Origin: a virus
Strand: one strand, 5' to 3'
DNA: 64,000 nt
Virus record (IMG/VR): IMGVR_UViG_3300005527_000050
Location: 1 to 64,000 of that record
Part shown: piece by piece, positions 23,850 through 31,486 of the stretch
Numbering within the stretch: position 1 is the first letter of the stretch
Layout: every line of letters starts with the position of its first letter
The notes under the pieces: generated by a model
Database searches by the model: none
What the model saw: the letters and a program-made list of their open reading frames with translations, nothing else
Told to the model about the DNA's origin: nothing
Made by a program: the position numbers and the translations under genes

Positions 23850-23857
23850 TCTAAATA
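23850..23857 (+). promoter_or_regulatory. Late-like motif TCTAAATA
   Basis: The motif lies 20 bases before the ATG at 23878. A TATAAT at 23839-23844 precedes it, so the site could act as a host-type -10 or as a late element. Confidence 0.4.
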
Positions 23858-23877
23858 ATCCTATATGGAGAATAATT

Positions 23878-24198
23878 ATGCTTTCAACGCAGTATCGTCT
23901 AAGACTTGAAGGCATTTGCAATAAAATCGTTGCTCGTGAAGAAGTAAGTCTTGACGAAATGATTTGGGCAGAAAAACTTGCAAAAGCAAATCGAACTGCA
24001 GGAACAATCTTAAGACAAGCAAGAAGAACAGCAGAAAATCCTGACATGATGAAGGGAGACATGGATGATTTTTTAAATCAACTTGACATCGGTGGTTTGG
24101 GACATGAACGATTTGGTAAGCGTGGTTTTGACGATATAGATGATATGGTTGACTGGTGGACAAAAGATAAACCCGAAGATTGGCGTCAAAGAGATTAA
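23878..24198 (+). CDS. Protein of unknown function
   Basis: This 106-residue protein has an N-terminal helical half (YRLRLEGICNKIVAREEV, MIWAEKLAKANR) and an acidic, Trp-containing end. It has a GGAGA RBS. No domain is recognised. Confidence 0.7.
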   Translation: MLSTQYRLRLEGICNKIVAREEVSLDEMIWAEKLAKANRTAGTILRQARRTAENPDMMKGDMDDFLNQLDIGGLGHERFGKRGFDDIDDMVDWWTKDKPEDWRQRD

Positions 24199-24223
24199 AT
24201 GGTAACAAATGTTACAAAAGTGG

Positions 24224-24253
24224 TTGACTACATAGAGTGAATAGGAGTATACT
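24224..24253 (+). promoter_or_regulatory. Host-type promoter
   Basis: TTGACT (24224-24229), an 18-base spacer and TATACT (24248-24253) lie 20 bases before the ATG at 24274. Confidence 0.72.
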
Positions 24254-24273
24254 AATCTCCTAACGTTCATCCT

Positions 24274-24480
24274 ATGACTAAAGCACTTTTGCTTTTAGCA
24301 TGGGTTCCACTTCTTTCTTTTGCTTCACCACAACCTACTAAGACTGAATTTCTAGTCACAATAAGTTGTGATACAGCGTGGGAACTAATGGACATCGTTA
24401 AAAACGACGATGTAGTACACCAAAGAAAAGAAGACCAATTGCTATTAGAACTACGAAAAGACGTAGTTACCAAGTGTTAA
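24274..24480 (+). CDS. Small secreted or periplasmic protein
   Basis: A hydrophobic N-terminus (LLLLAWVPLLSFAS) looks like a signal peptide. The mature part of about 50 residues has one Cys at TISCDTAWELM and one at the C-terminus, so a disulfide is possible. It is the first gene after the 24224 promoter. Confidence 0.7.
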   Translation: MTKALLLLAWVPLLSFASPQPTKTEFLVTISCDTAWELMDIVKNDDVVHQRKEDQLLLELRKDVVTKC

Positions 24481-24680
24481 AACCTAATAGGACGGAAGTA
24501 AGCCGACTCGGAACGGATCGTTCATCTATGGAAGCAATCATTCTCACTTGTTTACAAGCACAACTGATGGCAGGAAGAGTCCTTAAACACGACATTTCCA
24601 ACCATGTAAAGAATGATATTATTTGGGAGATCAAACAGATTACCCCAAAGAATTGCCCCATAGACGCAAAAGCCGACTGA
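24474..24680 (+). CDS. Small helical protein of unknown function
   Basis: The longest form starts at a GTG overlapping the previous gene; an ATG at 24528 is the alternative. The folded part (EAIILTCLQAQLMAGRVLKHDI) is an amphipathic helical domain with a second Cys near the end. No family is recognised. Confidence 0.6.
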   Translation: MLKPNRTEVSRLGTDRSSMEAIILTCLQAQLMAGRVLKHDISNHVKNDIIWEIKQITPKNCPIDAKAD

Positions 24681-24720
24681 AGGAACGCTCTTTAACTTAA
24701 ACCCCTAAGGAGAAAACCTA

Positions 24721-24885
24721 ATGTCACAAGCAACCTATCGTGGGTGCAAGTATAATACTGACACCCCAAAACAAGAATATCAACACTGGTATTCTGAAAC
24801 ACATGCACCAGCACATCCACAAAATAAGTATCGTGGTGTTGCCTACCGTCCATGCAATAACTGGAACTGGGAGGAAGCAAAATGA
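24721..24885 (+). CDS. Small protein with YRG repeats, DUF4278-like
   Basis: This 54-codon ORF has an AAGGAG ribosome-binding site 8 bases upstream. It contains TYRGCKYN near the start and YRGVAYRPC near the end, which matches the YRG(V)xY pattern of the small cyanobacterial DUF4278 proteins. Function unknown. Confidence 0.65.
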   Translation: MSQATYRGCKYNTDTPKQEYQHWYSETHAPAHPQNKYRGVAYRPCNNWNWEEAK

Positions 24886-24980
24886 AAAAACTTAATTTTC
24901 TTCAACTCATCAAAGATAAAAAACAAAAAGAAGATCGTCAGCATCAAGCCAAGTTAGTACAATTAATTGGTGCAAAGTAA
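24882..24980 (+). CDS. Very small basic protein
   Basis: This 32-codon ORF overlaps the previous stop by ATGA and the next ATG by one base. The product is a single basic helix (LNFLQLIKDKKQK). Coding status rests on the tight spacing. Confidence 0.5.
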   Translation: MKKLNFLQLIKDKKQKEDRQHQAKLVQLIGAK

Positions 24981-25066
24981 TGGCACAATTCCTTATTTCT
25001 GCAACAGCAATGATCACTCTATTAACTGTTGGATTCTCACTATACATTCAATGGATTTATAAATGA
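24980..25066 (+). CDS. 28-residue single-helix membrane peptide
   Basis: The ORF starts at the last base of the previous stop and ends 8 bases before a strong terminator. The product is one membrane helix with few polar residues (ITLLTVGFSLYIQWIYK). The size is like the small photosystem or cytochrome subunits of cyanobacteria, but the sequence matches none that I recognise. Confidence 0.5.
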   Translation: MAQFLISATAMITLLTVGFSLYIQWIYK

Positions 25067-25074
25067 ATTTTTAG

Positions 25075-25101
25075 AAGGAGGGTTTACACCCTCCTTTTTT
25101 T
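25075..25101 (+). terminator. Rho-independent terminator
   Basis: A perfect 8-bp stem AAGGAGGG/CCCTCCTT (25075-25082 with 25089-25096) has a 6-base loop and a T run. It closes the 24.27-25.07 kb transcription unit. Confidence 0.9.
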
Positions 25102-25132
25102 GTAGTAAAATTGTAAGAGACTATGCATAATC

Positions 25133-25303
25133 ATGGACAAAGAAAGACTCAAATTAATTGTAAGAAATCTGGAGTCACTTGTATCTGCGCTCAAATCAGA
25201 AATTTATTCTGATCCAGATTCTTATCGACAAGTAAAACAAAAAGAAGATCACATCTCAGATTACGATGAGATCTTTGAAGACGATGATGGTTACCCCGAT
25301 TGA
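25133..25303 (+). CDS. Small acidic protein of unknown function
   Basis: The 56-codon ORF encodes a helical N-terminal part (RLKLIVRNLESLVSALKSEI) and a very acidic C-terminus (DEIFEDDDGYPD). It lies between the terminator and thyX, 8 bases before the latter. Confidence 0.65.
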   Translation: MDKERLKLIVRNLESLVSALKSEIYSDPDSYRQVKQKEDHISDYDEIFEDDDGYPD

Positions 25304-25311
25304 GGACTTAA

Positions 25312-25944
25312 ATGACTGTAAAACTTATTTCTATCACTCCTGATGCAGAACAAACAATGGCGTATATTGCGCGAGTTTCTAATCCTGCGAATCAAGACAA
25401 CCAAAACTATGCCAAGTTGCTTGCTTATTGTATTAAGCATAATCATTGGTCTGTTTTTGAACAGTCTACTATGACCCTTGAGATTGAGACGACTCGTGGC
25501 ATTGCGGCCCAAATTTTGCGTCATAGGTCTTTTACATTTCAAGAATTTTCTCAACGATATGCAGACACCAATCTCTTAGGAGAAGATATTCCTTTGCCTG
25601 AACTTCGTCGTCAGGACACAAAGAACCGTCAGAACTCCATTGATGACCTTCCAGTAGATCTGAAGATTCATTTATACGCAAAGATCCAGGATCATTTTGA
25701 CGCTGCCCAGGAACTCTACAAGGAACTCCTAGAGTATGAGGTCGCAAAGGAGTGTGCTCGCTTTGTACTCCCCTTGGCGACTCCCACACGCATCTATATG
25801 ACGGGCTCATGCCGTTCTTGGATACATTACATCAATCTTCGTTCTGCACACGGGACTCAAAAGGAACATATGGACATCGCTTTGGAATGTAGGAGAGTAT
25901 TTACCGAACAATTCCCATCCGTTTCAGAAGCCCTGGAATGGTAA
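25312..25944 (+). CDS. thyX: Flavin-dependent thymidylate synthase
   Basis: This 210-residue protein has the ThyX signature RHRx7S (R70-H-R-x7-S80, then R82) and the C-terminal SCRSWIHYINLRSAHGTQKEH segment that binds dUMP and FAD. It makes dTMP from dUMP with methylene-tetrahydrofolate, NADPH and FAD, and supplies thymidine for phage replication. It is complete and of normal length. Confidence 0.96.
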   Translation: MTVKLISITPDAEQTMAYIARVSNPANQDNQNYAKLLAYCIKHNHWSVFEQSTMTLEIETTRGIAAQILRHRSFTFQEFSQRYADTNLLGEDIPLPELRRQDTKNRQNSIDDLPVDLKIHLYAKIQDHFDAAQELYKELLEYEVAKECARFVLPLATPTRIYMTGSCRSWIHYINLRSAHGTQKEHMDIALECRRVFTEQFPSVSEALEW

Positions 25945-25975
25945 TATATACCAATGCCGCCTAAGGAGGTAACAC

Positions 25976-26155
25976 ATGTACTACCAAACTAAAGCAGTAT
26001 CAAAAGACGAAGCCTGGACTACATGCACGATTGTTGATACCACAGAAAATAATTATATCGTAGAGTATAATGAAGATGGAAAGTTTGTTACTAAAGAAAT
26101 CAAACCAGAAGAACTTCAAAAACTAGATTATTCCGAACTTGAGATCAGTCAATAA
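25976..26155 (+). CDS. Small protein of unknown function
   Basis: A near-perfect Shine-Dalgarno TAAGGAGGT lies 6 bases before the ATG, the strongest in this region. The 59-residue protein is acidic and beta-rich (NNYIVEYNEDGKFVTKEIKPEEL). It ends one base before the first GT2 gene. Confidence 0.7.
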   Translation: MYYQTKAVSKDEAWTTCTIVDTTENNYIVEYNEDGKFVTKEIKPEELQKLDYSELEISQ

Positions 26156-26156
26156 A

Positions 26157-27008
26157 ATGTCCGTTTCTATCATAACAGCATGTAAAAATAGAAAGAAAGC
26201 TTTGGCTATATCCATGGCTTCATGGATGCAATTTGATGAGGTTGAAGAAATCATCGTTACGAATTGGAATTCGGACGAACCTATAGATCATTTAACTATT
26301 TTAAGTGAAAAGGTAAAAATCATTAATGTAAAAGATGAACCTTACTTCAATCAACCCCAACCATTGAACCTGGCTGCATCTTTAGTTAAGAGTGAGTATC
26401 TTTTAAAATTAGATTGCGATCATATCCTTAATCCTTATTTTAACTTTTTTGACTTCCACAAAATTGAAGAAAAGTCTTTTATTACTGGATCAAATAACCT
26501 GTTGCAGGGATTGGATTTTGAGTTTTTACATCCTCTTTGGGGACTACTATATGTAAAAACCCAAATCTTTAAAGAAATTGGTGGATACAACGAAAGTATG
26601 GGTAAATATTATGCAGCAGAAGATGATGAATTGGCTGCGAGATTAATATCATATGGTCTCAATCCAGTTCTAATAGACTCTCAGAAATTATCTGCTTTAC
26701 ATATTCCACATTCAAATAAAGAAAGGGTAAAGAACTTTGAGTCATTTGAAAGTATAACTAAAATTTTGAGTGAATTTGGAAAAGATTTTGTGGGAGACGA
26801 TCTTTATACTTACATAGCAAAATTATGTAAAGATAAAAATCACAATGTATTTCCAACATCTTCTAGAATGTTGGAAATACTTGACTTACACGAGAAAGAC
26901 AAATACAGTGAGGAGGTAACTGCGGAAGCAGATCCTTATTGTGAACCAATTTACAAGTGGGAAGTTACCCAAATAAATGACCAAGTATATGAAGCTGTTA
27001 AGGTATGA
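26157..27008 (+). CDS. GT2-type glycosyltransferase, copy 1
   Basis: The start used is the ATG one base after the preceding stop, giving 283 residues. The GT-A fold begins with SVSIITACKNR and has the metal-binding D86-C-D88 and a C-terminal GGYNESMGKYYAAEDDELAARL acceptor-site segment. It probably transfers a hexose to an unknown acceptor. A close paralogue follows with a 4-base overlap. Confidence 0.85.
   Translation: MSVSIITACKNRKKALAISMASWMQFDEVEEIIVTNWNSDEPIDHLTILSEKVKIINVKDEPYFNQPQPLNLAASLVKSEYLLKLDCDHILNPYFNFFDFHKIEEKSFITGSNNLLQGLDFEFLHPLWGLLYVKTQIFKEIGGYNESMGKYYAAEDDELAARLISYGLNPVLIDSQKLSALHIPHSNKERVKNFESFESITKILSEFGKDFVGDDLYTYIAKLCKDKNHNVFPTSSRMLEILDLHEKDKYSEEVTAEADPYCEPIYKWEVTQINDQVYEAVKV
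26337..26389 (+). repeat. 53-bp perfect repeat, copy 1
   Basis: It is identical to 27185-27237 and encodes EPYFNQPQPLNLAASLV in both GT2 genes. Flanking sequence is only similar, so gene conversion or strong selection on this stretch is likely. Confidence 0.9.
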
Positions 27009-27856
27009 GTGTTTCTATAATATCAGCATGTAAGAATAGAGGTGAGGCCTTAGCCGTATCCATAAGTTCATGGATTCAATTTGATGAGGTTGAGGAAATC
27101 ATCGTCACAGATTGGAACTCTGATGAACCAGTGTCACATCTGACTCGATTAGACAGTAGAATTAAAATCATTACTGTTCCGTGGGAACCTTACTTCAATC
27201 AACCCCAACCATTGAACCTGGCTGCATCTTTAGTTAAAAGCGATTATATTTTAAAATTGGATTCTGATACTGTTATGAATCCATACTTTAATTTTTTTGA
27301 TCACCATACTATTGATGATGAATCATTTTTAACTGGTACGGATGAAACATGGCACTTTACTCATGAAAAACTTGATTCAAGACATGTCTACCAAAAATAC
27401 AAATATATAAAACCCCTTTGGGGTACTTTGTACATATCAAAGGAAAATTATATGAAAATTGGTGGATATAATGAAAACATGGATAAGTTTGCTGCTTGGG
27501 AGGATACTGAGATATATGAACGGTTATTAATTTTGGGTTTGAATCATGTAAACATAAACTTTAAGGAAAAGACTCTATTTTCATTACCACACGCAACGAA
27601 AAAACGAGTAGAAAACTTTAAAGCTTATTGTGAGAACAAACATATTGAAGTCGCAATCAGAGACCACATTAAAAAATTCAATAATATTGAAGATGATAAT
27701 GTTGTACATCGGTTAATTCTGGAAAAACATAATAGAATTAACTACAAGAAATTCAAATTAAAAGAAGATAGTGATTATTATGTAGAACCTATGGTAAAAT
27801 GGGACATACAACAAGAATCTCCTCAACACTATACTGCATATAAAATTGCACAATAA
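27005..27856 (+). CDS. GT2-type glycosyltransferase, copy 2
   Basis: This 283-residue paralogue of the previous gene has SVSIISACKNR, D86-S-D88 and GGYNENMDKFAAWEDTEIYERL. It differs mainly in the middle (an added stretch near HFTHEKLDSRHVYQKYKY) and the C-terminal third, where acceptor preference usually lies. The two genes form a pair, perhaps adding successive sugars. Confidence 0.85.
   Translation: MSVSIISACKNRGEALAVSISSWIQFDEVEEIIVTDWNSDEPVSHLTRLDSRIKIITVPWEPYFNQPQPLNLAASLVKSDYILKLDSDTVMNPYFNFFDHHTIDDESFLTGTDETWHFTHEKLDSRHVYQKYKYIKPLWGTLYISKENYMKIGGYNENMDKFAAWEDTEIYERLLILGLNHVNINFKEKTLFSLPHATKKRVENFKAYCENKHIEVAIRDHIKKFNNIEDDNVVHRLILEKHNRINYKKFKLKEDSDYYVEPMVKWDIQQESPQHYTAYKIAQ
27185..27237 (+). 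repeat. 53-bp perfect repeat, copy 2
   Basis: It is identical to 26337-26389. Confidence 0.9.
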
Positions 27857-27859
27857 ATA
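27852..27859 (+). promoter_or_regulatory. Late-like motif AATAAATA
   Basis: The motif overlaps the stop of GT2 copy 2 and lies 25 bases before the gene at 27885. It has one mismatch to TATAAATA. Confidence 0.4.
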
Positions 27860-27884
27860 AATCATACTGAATTTTATTAATTAA

Positions 27885-28133
27885 ATGGCGACCTATCCTG
27901 TTATAAACAAAGTCACTGGTGAACAGAAAGAAGTGAATATGAGTGTTCACGACTGGTCTCAGTGGAAGTTAGATAATCCGGACTGGGATAGAGATTGGAG
28001 TGATCCATCTACTTGTCCTGGTTCTGGTGAAGTAGGCGAGTGGAAAGACAAACTCATTTCCAGAAATCCAGGCTGGAATGATGTTCTCACTAAGGCCGGA
28101 AAAGCGCCTGGTTCTCGTGTAAAGAAAATCTAA
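27885..28133 (+). CDS. Protein of unknown function upstream of phoH
   Basis: This 82-residue protein is rich in Trp, Asp and Pro (DNPDWDRDWSDPSTCPG, NPGWNDVL). It is composed like a small conserved T4-like phage protein, but I cannot name the family with certainty. It directly abuts phoH. Confidence 0.65.
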   Translation: MATYPVINKVTGEQKEVNMSVHDWSQWKLDNPDWDRDWSDPSTCPGSGEVGEWKDKLISRNPGWNDVLTKAGKAPGSRVKKI

Positions 28134-28892
28134 ATGGCAAGACAAAGAAAGACATCTAACGGCAACATTGGGATTGGCATGAGCGCAAAACAACTGCGTC
28201 GTAAAAAACCAATTAATTCTGATTTGATGGTGGATATTTCACCACTGACTGACAATCAAAAAGTATTTTTTGATGAATATAAAAAAGGTAAAAACATTTT
28301 TGCCTATGGTGCAGCGGGAACAGGTAAAACTTTTGTAGGATTATACTTAGCACTTAAGGATGTTTTAGACGAAAGAACTCCTTATGAAAAGGTTTATATT
28401 GTTCGTTCTCTAGTCGCTACAAGAGAAATTGGATTCTTGCCTGGAGACCATGAAGATAAGTCTTCACTCTATCAGATTCCATACAAGAACATGTGTAAGT
28501 ACATGTTTGAGTTGCCTTCTGATGCGGACTTTGAAATGCTTTATGGCAATCTAAAGGGTCAAGAAACTATTTCATTCTGGTCTACATCATTCATTCGTGG
28601 TACTACACTAGATAACGCGATTGTTCTTGTTGATGAAATGCAAAACTTGAACTTTCACGAATTAGATAGTATAATTACTCGTATTGGTGAAAATAGTAAG
28701 ATTATTTTTTGTGGTGATGCTACTCAATCTGATCTTGTTAAAACTCACGAAAAGAATGGTATTCTAGATTTTATGAAAATCATTCGTGCAATGGAATATG
28801 ATTTTTCCAGTGTAGAATTTGGTGTTGATGATATTGTTCGTTCTGGACTTGTCAAAAACTATATTGTTACAAAGTTGGCTTTAGGTATGTAA
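28134..28892 (+). CDS. phoH: PhoH-like ATPase
   Basis: This 252-residue protein has Walker A GAAGTGKT (59-66) and a Walker B-like IVLVDEMQNL, then a sensor-like IIFCGDATQSD. This is the P-loop PhoH family, with helicase-like or RNA-related ATPase activity, often found in cyanophages and linked to phosphate stress. Complete. Its stop overlaps the next ATG by one base. Confidence 0.94.
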   Translation: MARQRKTSNGNIGIGMSAKQLRRKKPINSDLMVDISPLTDNQKVFFDEYKKGKNIFAYGAAGTGKTFVGLYLALKDVLDERTPYEKVYIVRSLVATREIGFLPGDHEDKSSLYQIPYKNMCKYMFELPSDADFEMLYGNLKGQETISFWSTSFIRGTTLDNAIVLVDEMQNLNFHELDSIITRIGENSKIIFCGDATQSDLVKTHEKNGILDFMKIIRAMEYDFSSVEFGVDDIVRSGLVKNYIVTKLALGM

Positions 28893-29578
28893 TGTTTGTC
28901 CATCTAGATTATTTAAAAGAAGAGGTTGATCTACAAGCCCAAAGTATTGAAGGAACTCGTTTTTATCGGGTTCCTTCTGGTAGATTGTATCCCTCTATCA
29001 CTTCTGTCACCAGTTTTTATGGTAGACAGAAATTTATTGACTGGCGTAAGAAAGTTGGTGAGGAAGAAGCCAATAAGATTACTAAGGTTGCTACAGAAAA
29101 AGGAACTAAGTTTCACGATATTGTTGAAAAGTATTTGTTGAATGAAGATATTGACAAATATAATCCCCTTCCTATTACGAAGTACCTTTTTCTTGCAGCT
29201 AAACCCTATCTAGATCGTATAAATAATATACATGCTTTAGAAAAGTCACTTTATAGTGACTACTTGGGACTCGCGGGTAGAGTTGATTGCATCGCAGAGT
29301 ACGAGGGAGAGCTCGCAGTCATTGACTTCAAGACTTCAAAAAAAATAAAACCTGAAGAATGGATTGAAAATTACTTTGTCCAGGAAACAGCATATGCTTG
29401 CATGTATTATGAAATGACTGGTATTCCAGTCCAAAAACTGATTACTATTATGGTCGCTGACAATGGAGAATGCTTCGTCTATGAAAAAAGAAACAAAGGT
29501 TACTATATTAAACTTCTTACCAAATACATCCGAGAGTTCGTCGCTCATCATACCGAAACCCATGCAGAACAACACTGA
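28892..29578 (+). CDS. PD-(D/E)XK nuclease (MGME1/RecB-like)
   Basis: This 228-residue protein has GTKFHDIVEKYL with H75, E117, GRVDCIAEYEGELAVIDFKTSKK with D132, D145 and K147, and later VQETAYACMYYEM with the QxxxY motif. It is a metal-dependent exonuclease or single-strand nuclease fold, like mitochondrial MGME1. It is likely used in DNA recombination, repair or replication, given the next-door gp33, gp59 and gp32 genes. Confidence 0.85.
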   Translation: MFVHLDYLKEEVDLQAQSIEGTRFYRVPSGRLYPSITSVTSFYGRQKFIDWRKKVGEEEANKITKVATEKGTKFHDIVEKYLLNEDIDKYNPLPITKYLFLAAKPYLDRINNIHALEKSLYSDYLGLAGRVDCIAEYEGELAVIDFKTSKKIKPEEWIENYFVQETAYACMYYEMTGIPVQKLITIMVADNGECFVYEKRNKGYYIKLLTKYIREFVAHHTETHAEQH

Positions 29579-29825
29579 AGATGTAAATTCACTCATTAAA
29601 GAAAAATTTCTCTGTCAGTCTAAGTTTGCACAAGACATTGAACATCTTGTGATGAATTCAAAAATTAATTATATTGAAGCCATCGTCACTTATTGTGAAG
29701 AAAATGGTATTGAATTTGAGTCAGTTTCAAAACTCATTTCAAAACCACTGAAAGAGAAACTAAAACATGAGGCAACCCAACTTAACTTTCTGAAAAAAAC
29801 AAGTCGTGCTAAATTAGTATTCTGA
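29562..29825 (+). CDS. 33: Late promoter transcription accessory protein gp33
   Basis: The start is ATG 29562 rather than the longer 29463 frame, giving 87 residues. The DVNSLIKEKFLCQSKFA...NYIEAIVTYCEENGIE and SKLISKPLKEKLKHEA segments fit the small, helical gp33 of T4-like cyanophages. It joins the sliding clamp and the late sigma factor on RNA polymerase at late promoters. Order 33-59-32 is as in T4, which supports the call. Confidence 0.78.
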   Translation: MQNNTEDVNSLIKEKFLCQSKFAQDIEHLVMNSKINYIEAIVTYCEENGIEFESVSKLISKPLKEKLKHEATQLNFLKKTSRAKLVF

Positions 29826-30415
29826 TGACGCCAATAGAGGTATATAAAACATACCTGGCATTCAAGAATCATTTCACCAAATCAAACTACGATTACTTTC
29901 AATATTGCGGAAAGTCTAGAGCTTCCAAAGAGTCCTTTAACAAAAGGAAAGATCGATACTTCTTTGAACGTATGTCTCGTCAAAAGTCTGATGACGAGAT
30001 TCGTCAATATTTCTTAGCTAATTTTGTAGAATGTGATGATCCCGCAAAACTTTGGATCGGTGAAATTATTGAATCCGGTGAAAAAAATTATTCAAACTGG
30101 TTGAAGAGATCTCAAAGTCTCTTCTATCTCTTTAAGACAGAAGCTGCAGTTTTTGTGCATAAAGATAACTTCAATCAGTTATTTGAAATTCAGGGATCTT
30201 CCCATCCAGATATTCTTAAAAAGTATTTACAAAACGCTATATCCATAGAAACTTTCATAATTTTGGATATGATTCTTAATTTTTCCAAAAAATTTGATAA
30301 GAAACTACTAGATCCAGTGTGGGAATCCGTCAGTTTACGCATCAAAAAATACAAATCATTCCTAAATATTGATAAGGAAAAGTACACACAAACTCTAAAG
30401 GAGATTGTATTGTGA
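29825..30415 (+). CDS. 59: Replicative helicase loader gp59
   Basis: This 196-residue protein is close to the T4 gp59 length (217) and has KRKDRYFFERMS and an internal SIETFIILDMILNF matching T4 gp59. gp59 loads the gp41 helicase onto gp32-coated forks. Its place next to gp33 and upstream of gp32 is the T4 order. Confidence 0.85.
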   Translation: MTPIEVYKTYLAFKNHFTKSNYDYFQYCGKSRASKESFNKRKDRYFFERMSRQKSDDEIRQYFLANFVECDDPAKLWIGEIIESGEKNYSNWLKRSQSLFYLFKTEAAVFVHKDNFNQLFEIQGSSHPDILKKYLQNAISIETFIILDMILNFSKKFDKKLLDPVWESVSLRIKKYKSFLNIDKEKYTQTLKEIVL

Positions 30416-30810
30416 ATGAAGTTTTTCAGTATGAAGTGGAAGAACTTAAACGAATCCTTGACTCTCTCAAGGATTTTGTAGTATCTAACAACAAAACTAT
30501 AAGATGTACTGAATATTATATAGCTTTAGATAATAAAAACTTCCTTCAAGTTCTTGAAGATACTTTTAATGATTCTACTTTAAATGAAAATTTAAAAAAA
30601 GAACATCTAAAGTTAATTAAAATTTTTCTCGAAAAACAAAAAAACTTATATCATAAACTTTGTTTTGAAAGTAATGCACAGTCACTTGATTTAAAATCAA
30701 GATTTGAAGATGTTTTAATGTTTTTAGGATTTTCCGAAAATAAAAATAATTTATTTTCAAATTTAGAAAATACAATAAATCGTATAGATATAAAGGAGAT
30801 TGTACAGTGA
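30412..30810 (+). CDS. DUF1825-like protein, diverged copy
   Basis: The start is a GTG overlapping the gp59 stop, with an AAAGGAGAT ribosome-binding site. The 132-residue protein shares FLEKQKNLYHKL and the closing FLGF...N.LFS.LENT pattern with the next gene but has a longer, changed N-terminus. DUF1825 is a small cyanobacterial family of unknown role. AT-rich, so possibly under less constraint. Confidence 0.6.
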   Translation: MNEVFQYEVEELKRILDSLKDFVVSNNKTIRCTEYYIALDNKNFLQVLEDTFNDSTLNENLKKEHLKLIKIFLEKQKNLYHKLCFESNAQSLDLKSRFEDVLMFLGFSENKNNLFSNLENTINRIDIKEIVQ

Positions 30811-31139
30811 GTGGATTTTTCCAATCCGAAATTGTAAGAGAAGCCATCAAAGAGATGGAAGAACTTCAACAACGAATTATTCAAGACACATTCAAAGCTC
30901 CACTTATGAGCAAAGAAGAAAAGAAAGAACATGTTGAGTTAATGAGAACTTTCTTAGAGAAACAAAAAAACTTATATTTCCGTCTATCCCTCTCAGATGA
31001 TCCAGAAGCATTAGAAATGAAAGAAAGAATCCAAGAAGCTGCAGAGTTTCTTGGATTTAAAGGTAATAATGTAAACCAATTATTTTCCGAAATGGAAAAC
31101 ACTCTGAAAAGACTAGATAAAATTGCAGAGATAGAGTAA
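30807..31139 (+). CDS. DUF1825-like protein
   Basis: The start is a GTG overlapping the previous stop, with an AAGGAGAT ribosome-binding site like its neighbour. The 110-residue protein has the DUF1825 opening FFQSEIVREAIKEMEELQ and FLEKQKNLYFRL, then FLGFKG. It is closer to the family than the diverged copy before it. Confidence 0.72.
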   Translation: MSGFFQSEIVREAIKEMEELQQRIIQDTFKAPLMSKEEKKEHVELMRTFLEKQKNLYFRLSLSDDPEALEMKERIQEAAEFLGFKGNNVNQLFSEMENTLKRLDKIAEIE

Positions 31140-31140
31140 C

Positions 31141-31410
31141 ATGTCCTACTACTACAAAATCACCTCCGCATATTGTTATCACAATGGTGAAATTGTAGAT
31201 ATGTATTTCATAAACGGAATTCCTTTTACATTTGATGATATTCCTTTAATTATGCAACAAGATCCTTACATTCAAATGGAAGCCGAAGACCATGAATCAT
31301 ATTCATCCGAAGACATGTACAGGTGGTCAAATTACTTAATTGACGAAATGTGTCACCCTCTTTTGTTTGAGTTACAGATCGAAAACCCCGAAGAAATGCC
31401 TAAAGACTAG
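31141..31410 (+). CDS. Protein of unknown function
   Basis: This 89-residue acidic protein is strand-rich at the start (YYYKITSAYCYHNGEIVDMYFING) and helical at the end. It starts one base after the previous stop and ends before the gp32 promoter. No family is recognised. Confidence 0.65.
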   Translation: MSYYYKITSAYCYHNGEIVDMYFINGIPFTFDDIPLIMQQDPYIQMEAEDHESYSSEDMYRWSNYLIDEMCHPLLFELQIENPEEMPKD

Positions 31411-31413
31411 GGC

Positions 31414-31442
31414 TTGACAACCCTTCTGCCCTGCGGTAAGAT
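31414..31442 (+). promoter_or_regulatory. Host-type promoter of gene 32
   Basis: TTGACA (31414-31419), a 17-base spacer and TAAGAT (31437-31442) lie 44 bases before the gp32 ATG, which has a CGGAGA ribosome-binding site. A separate promoter fits the high need for gp32. Confidence 0.75.
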
Positions 31443-31486
31443 AAAGTCGTCCCAAAGGCCAAATACACTCAATACGGAGAATACAA

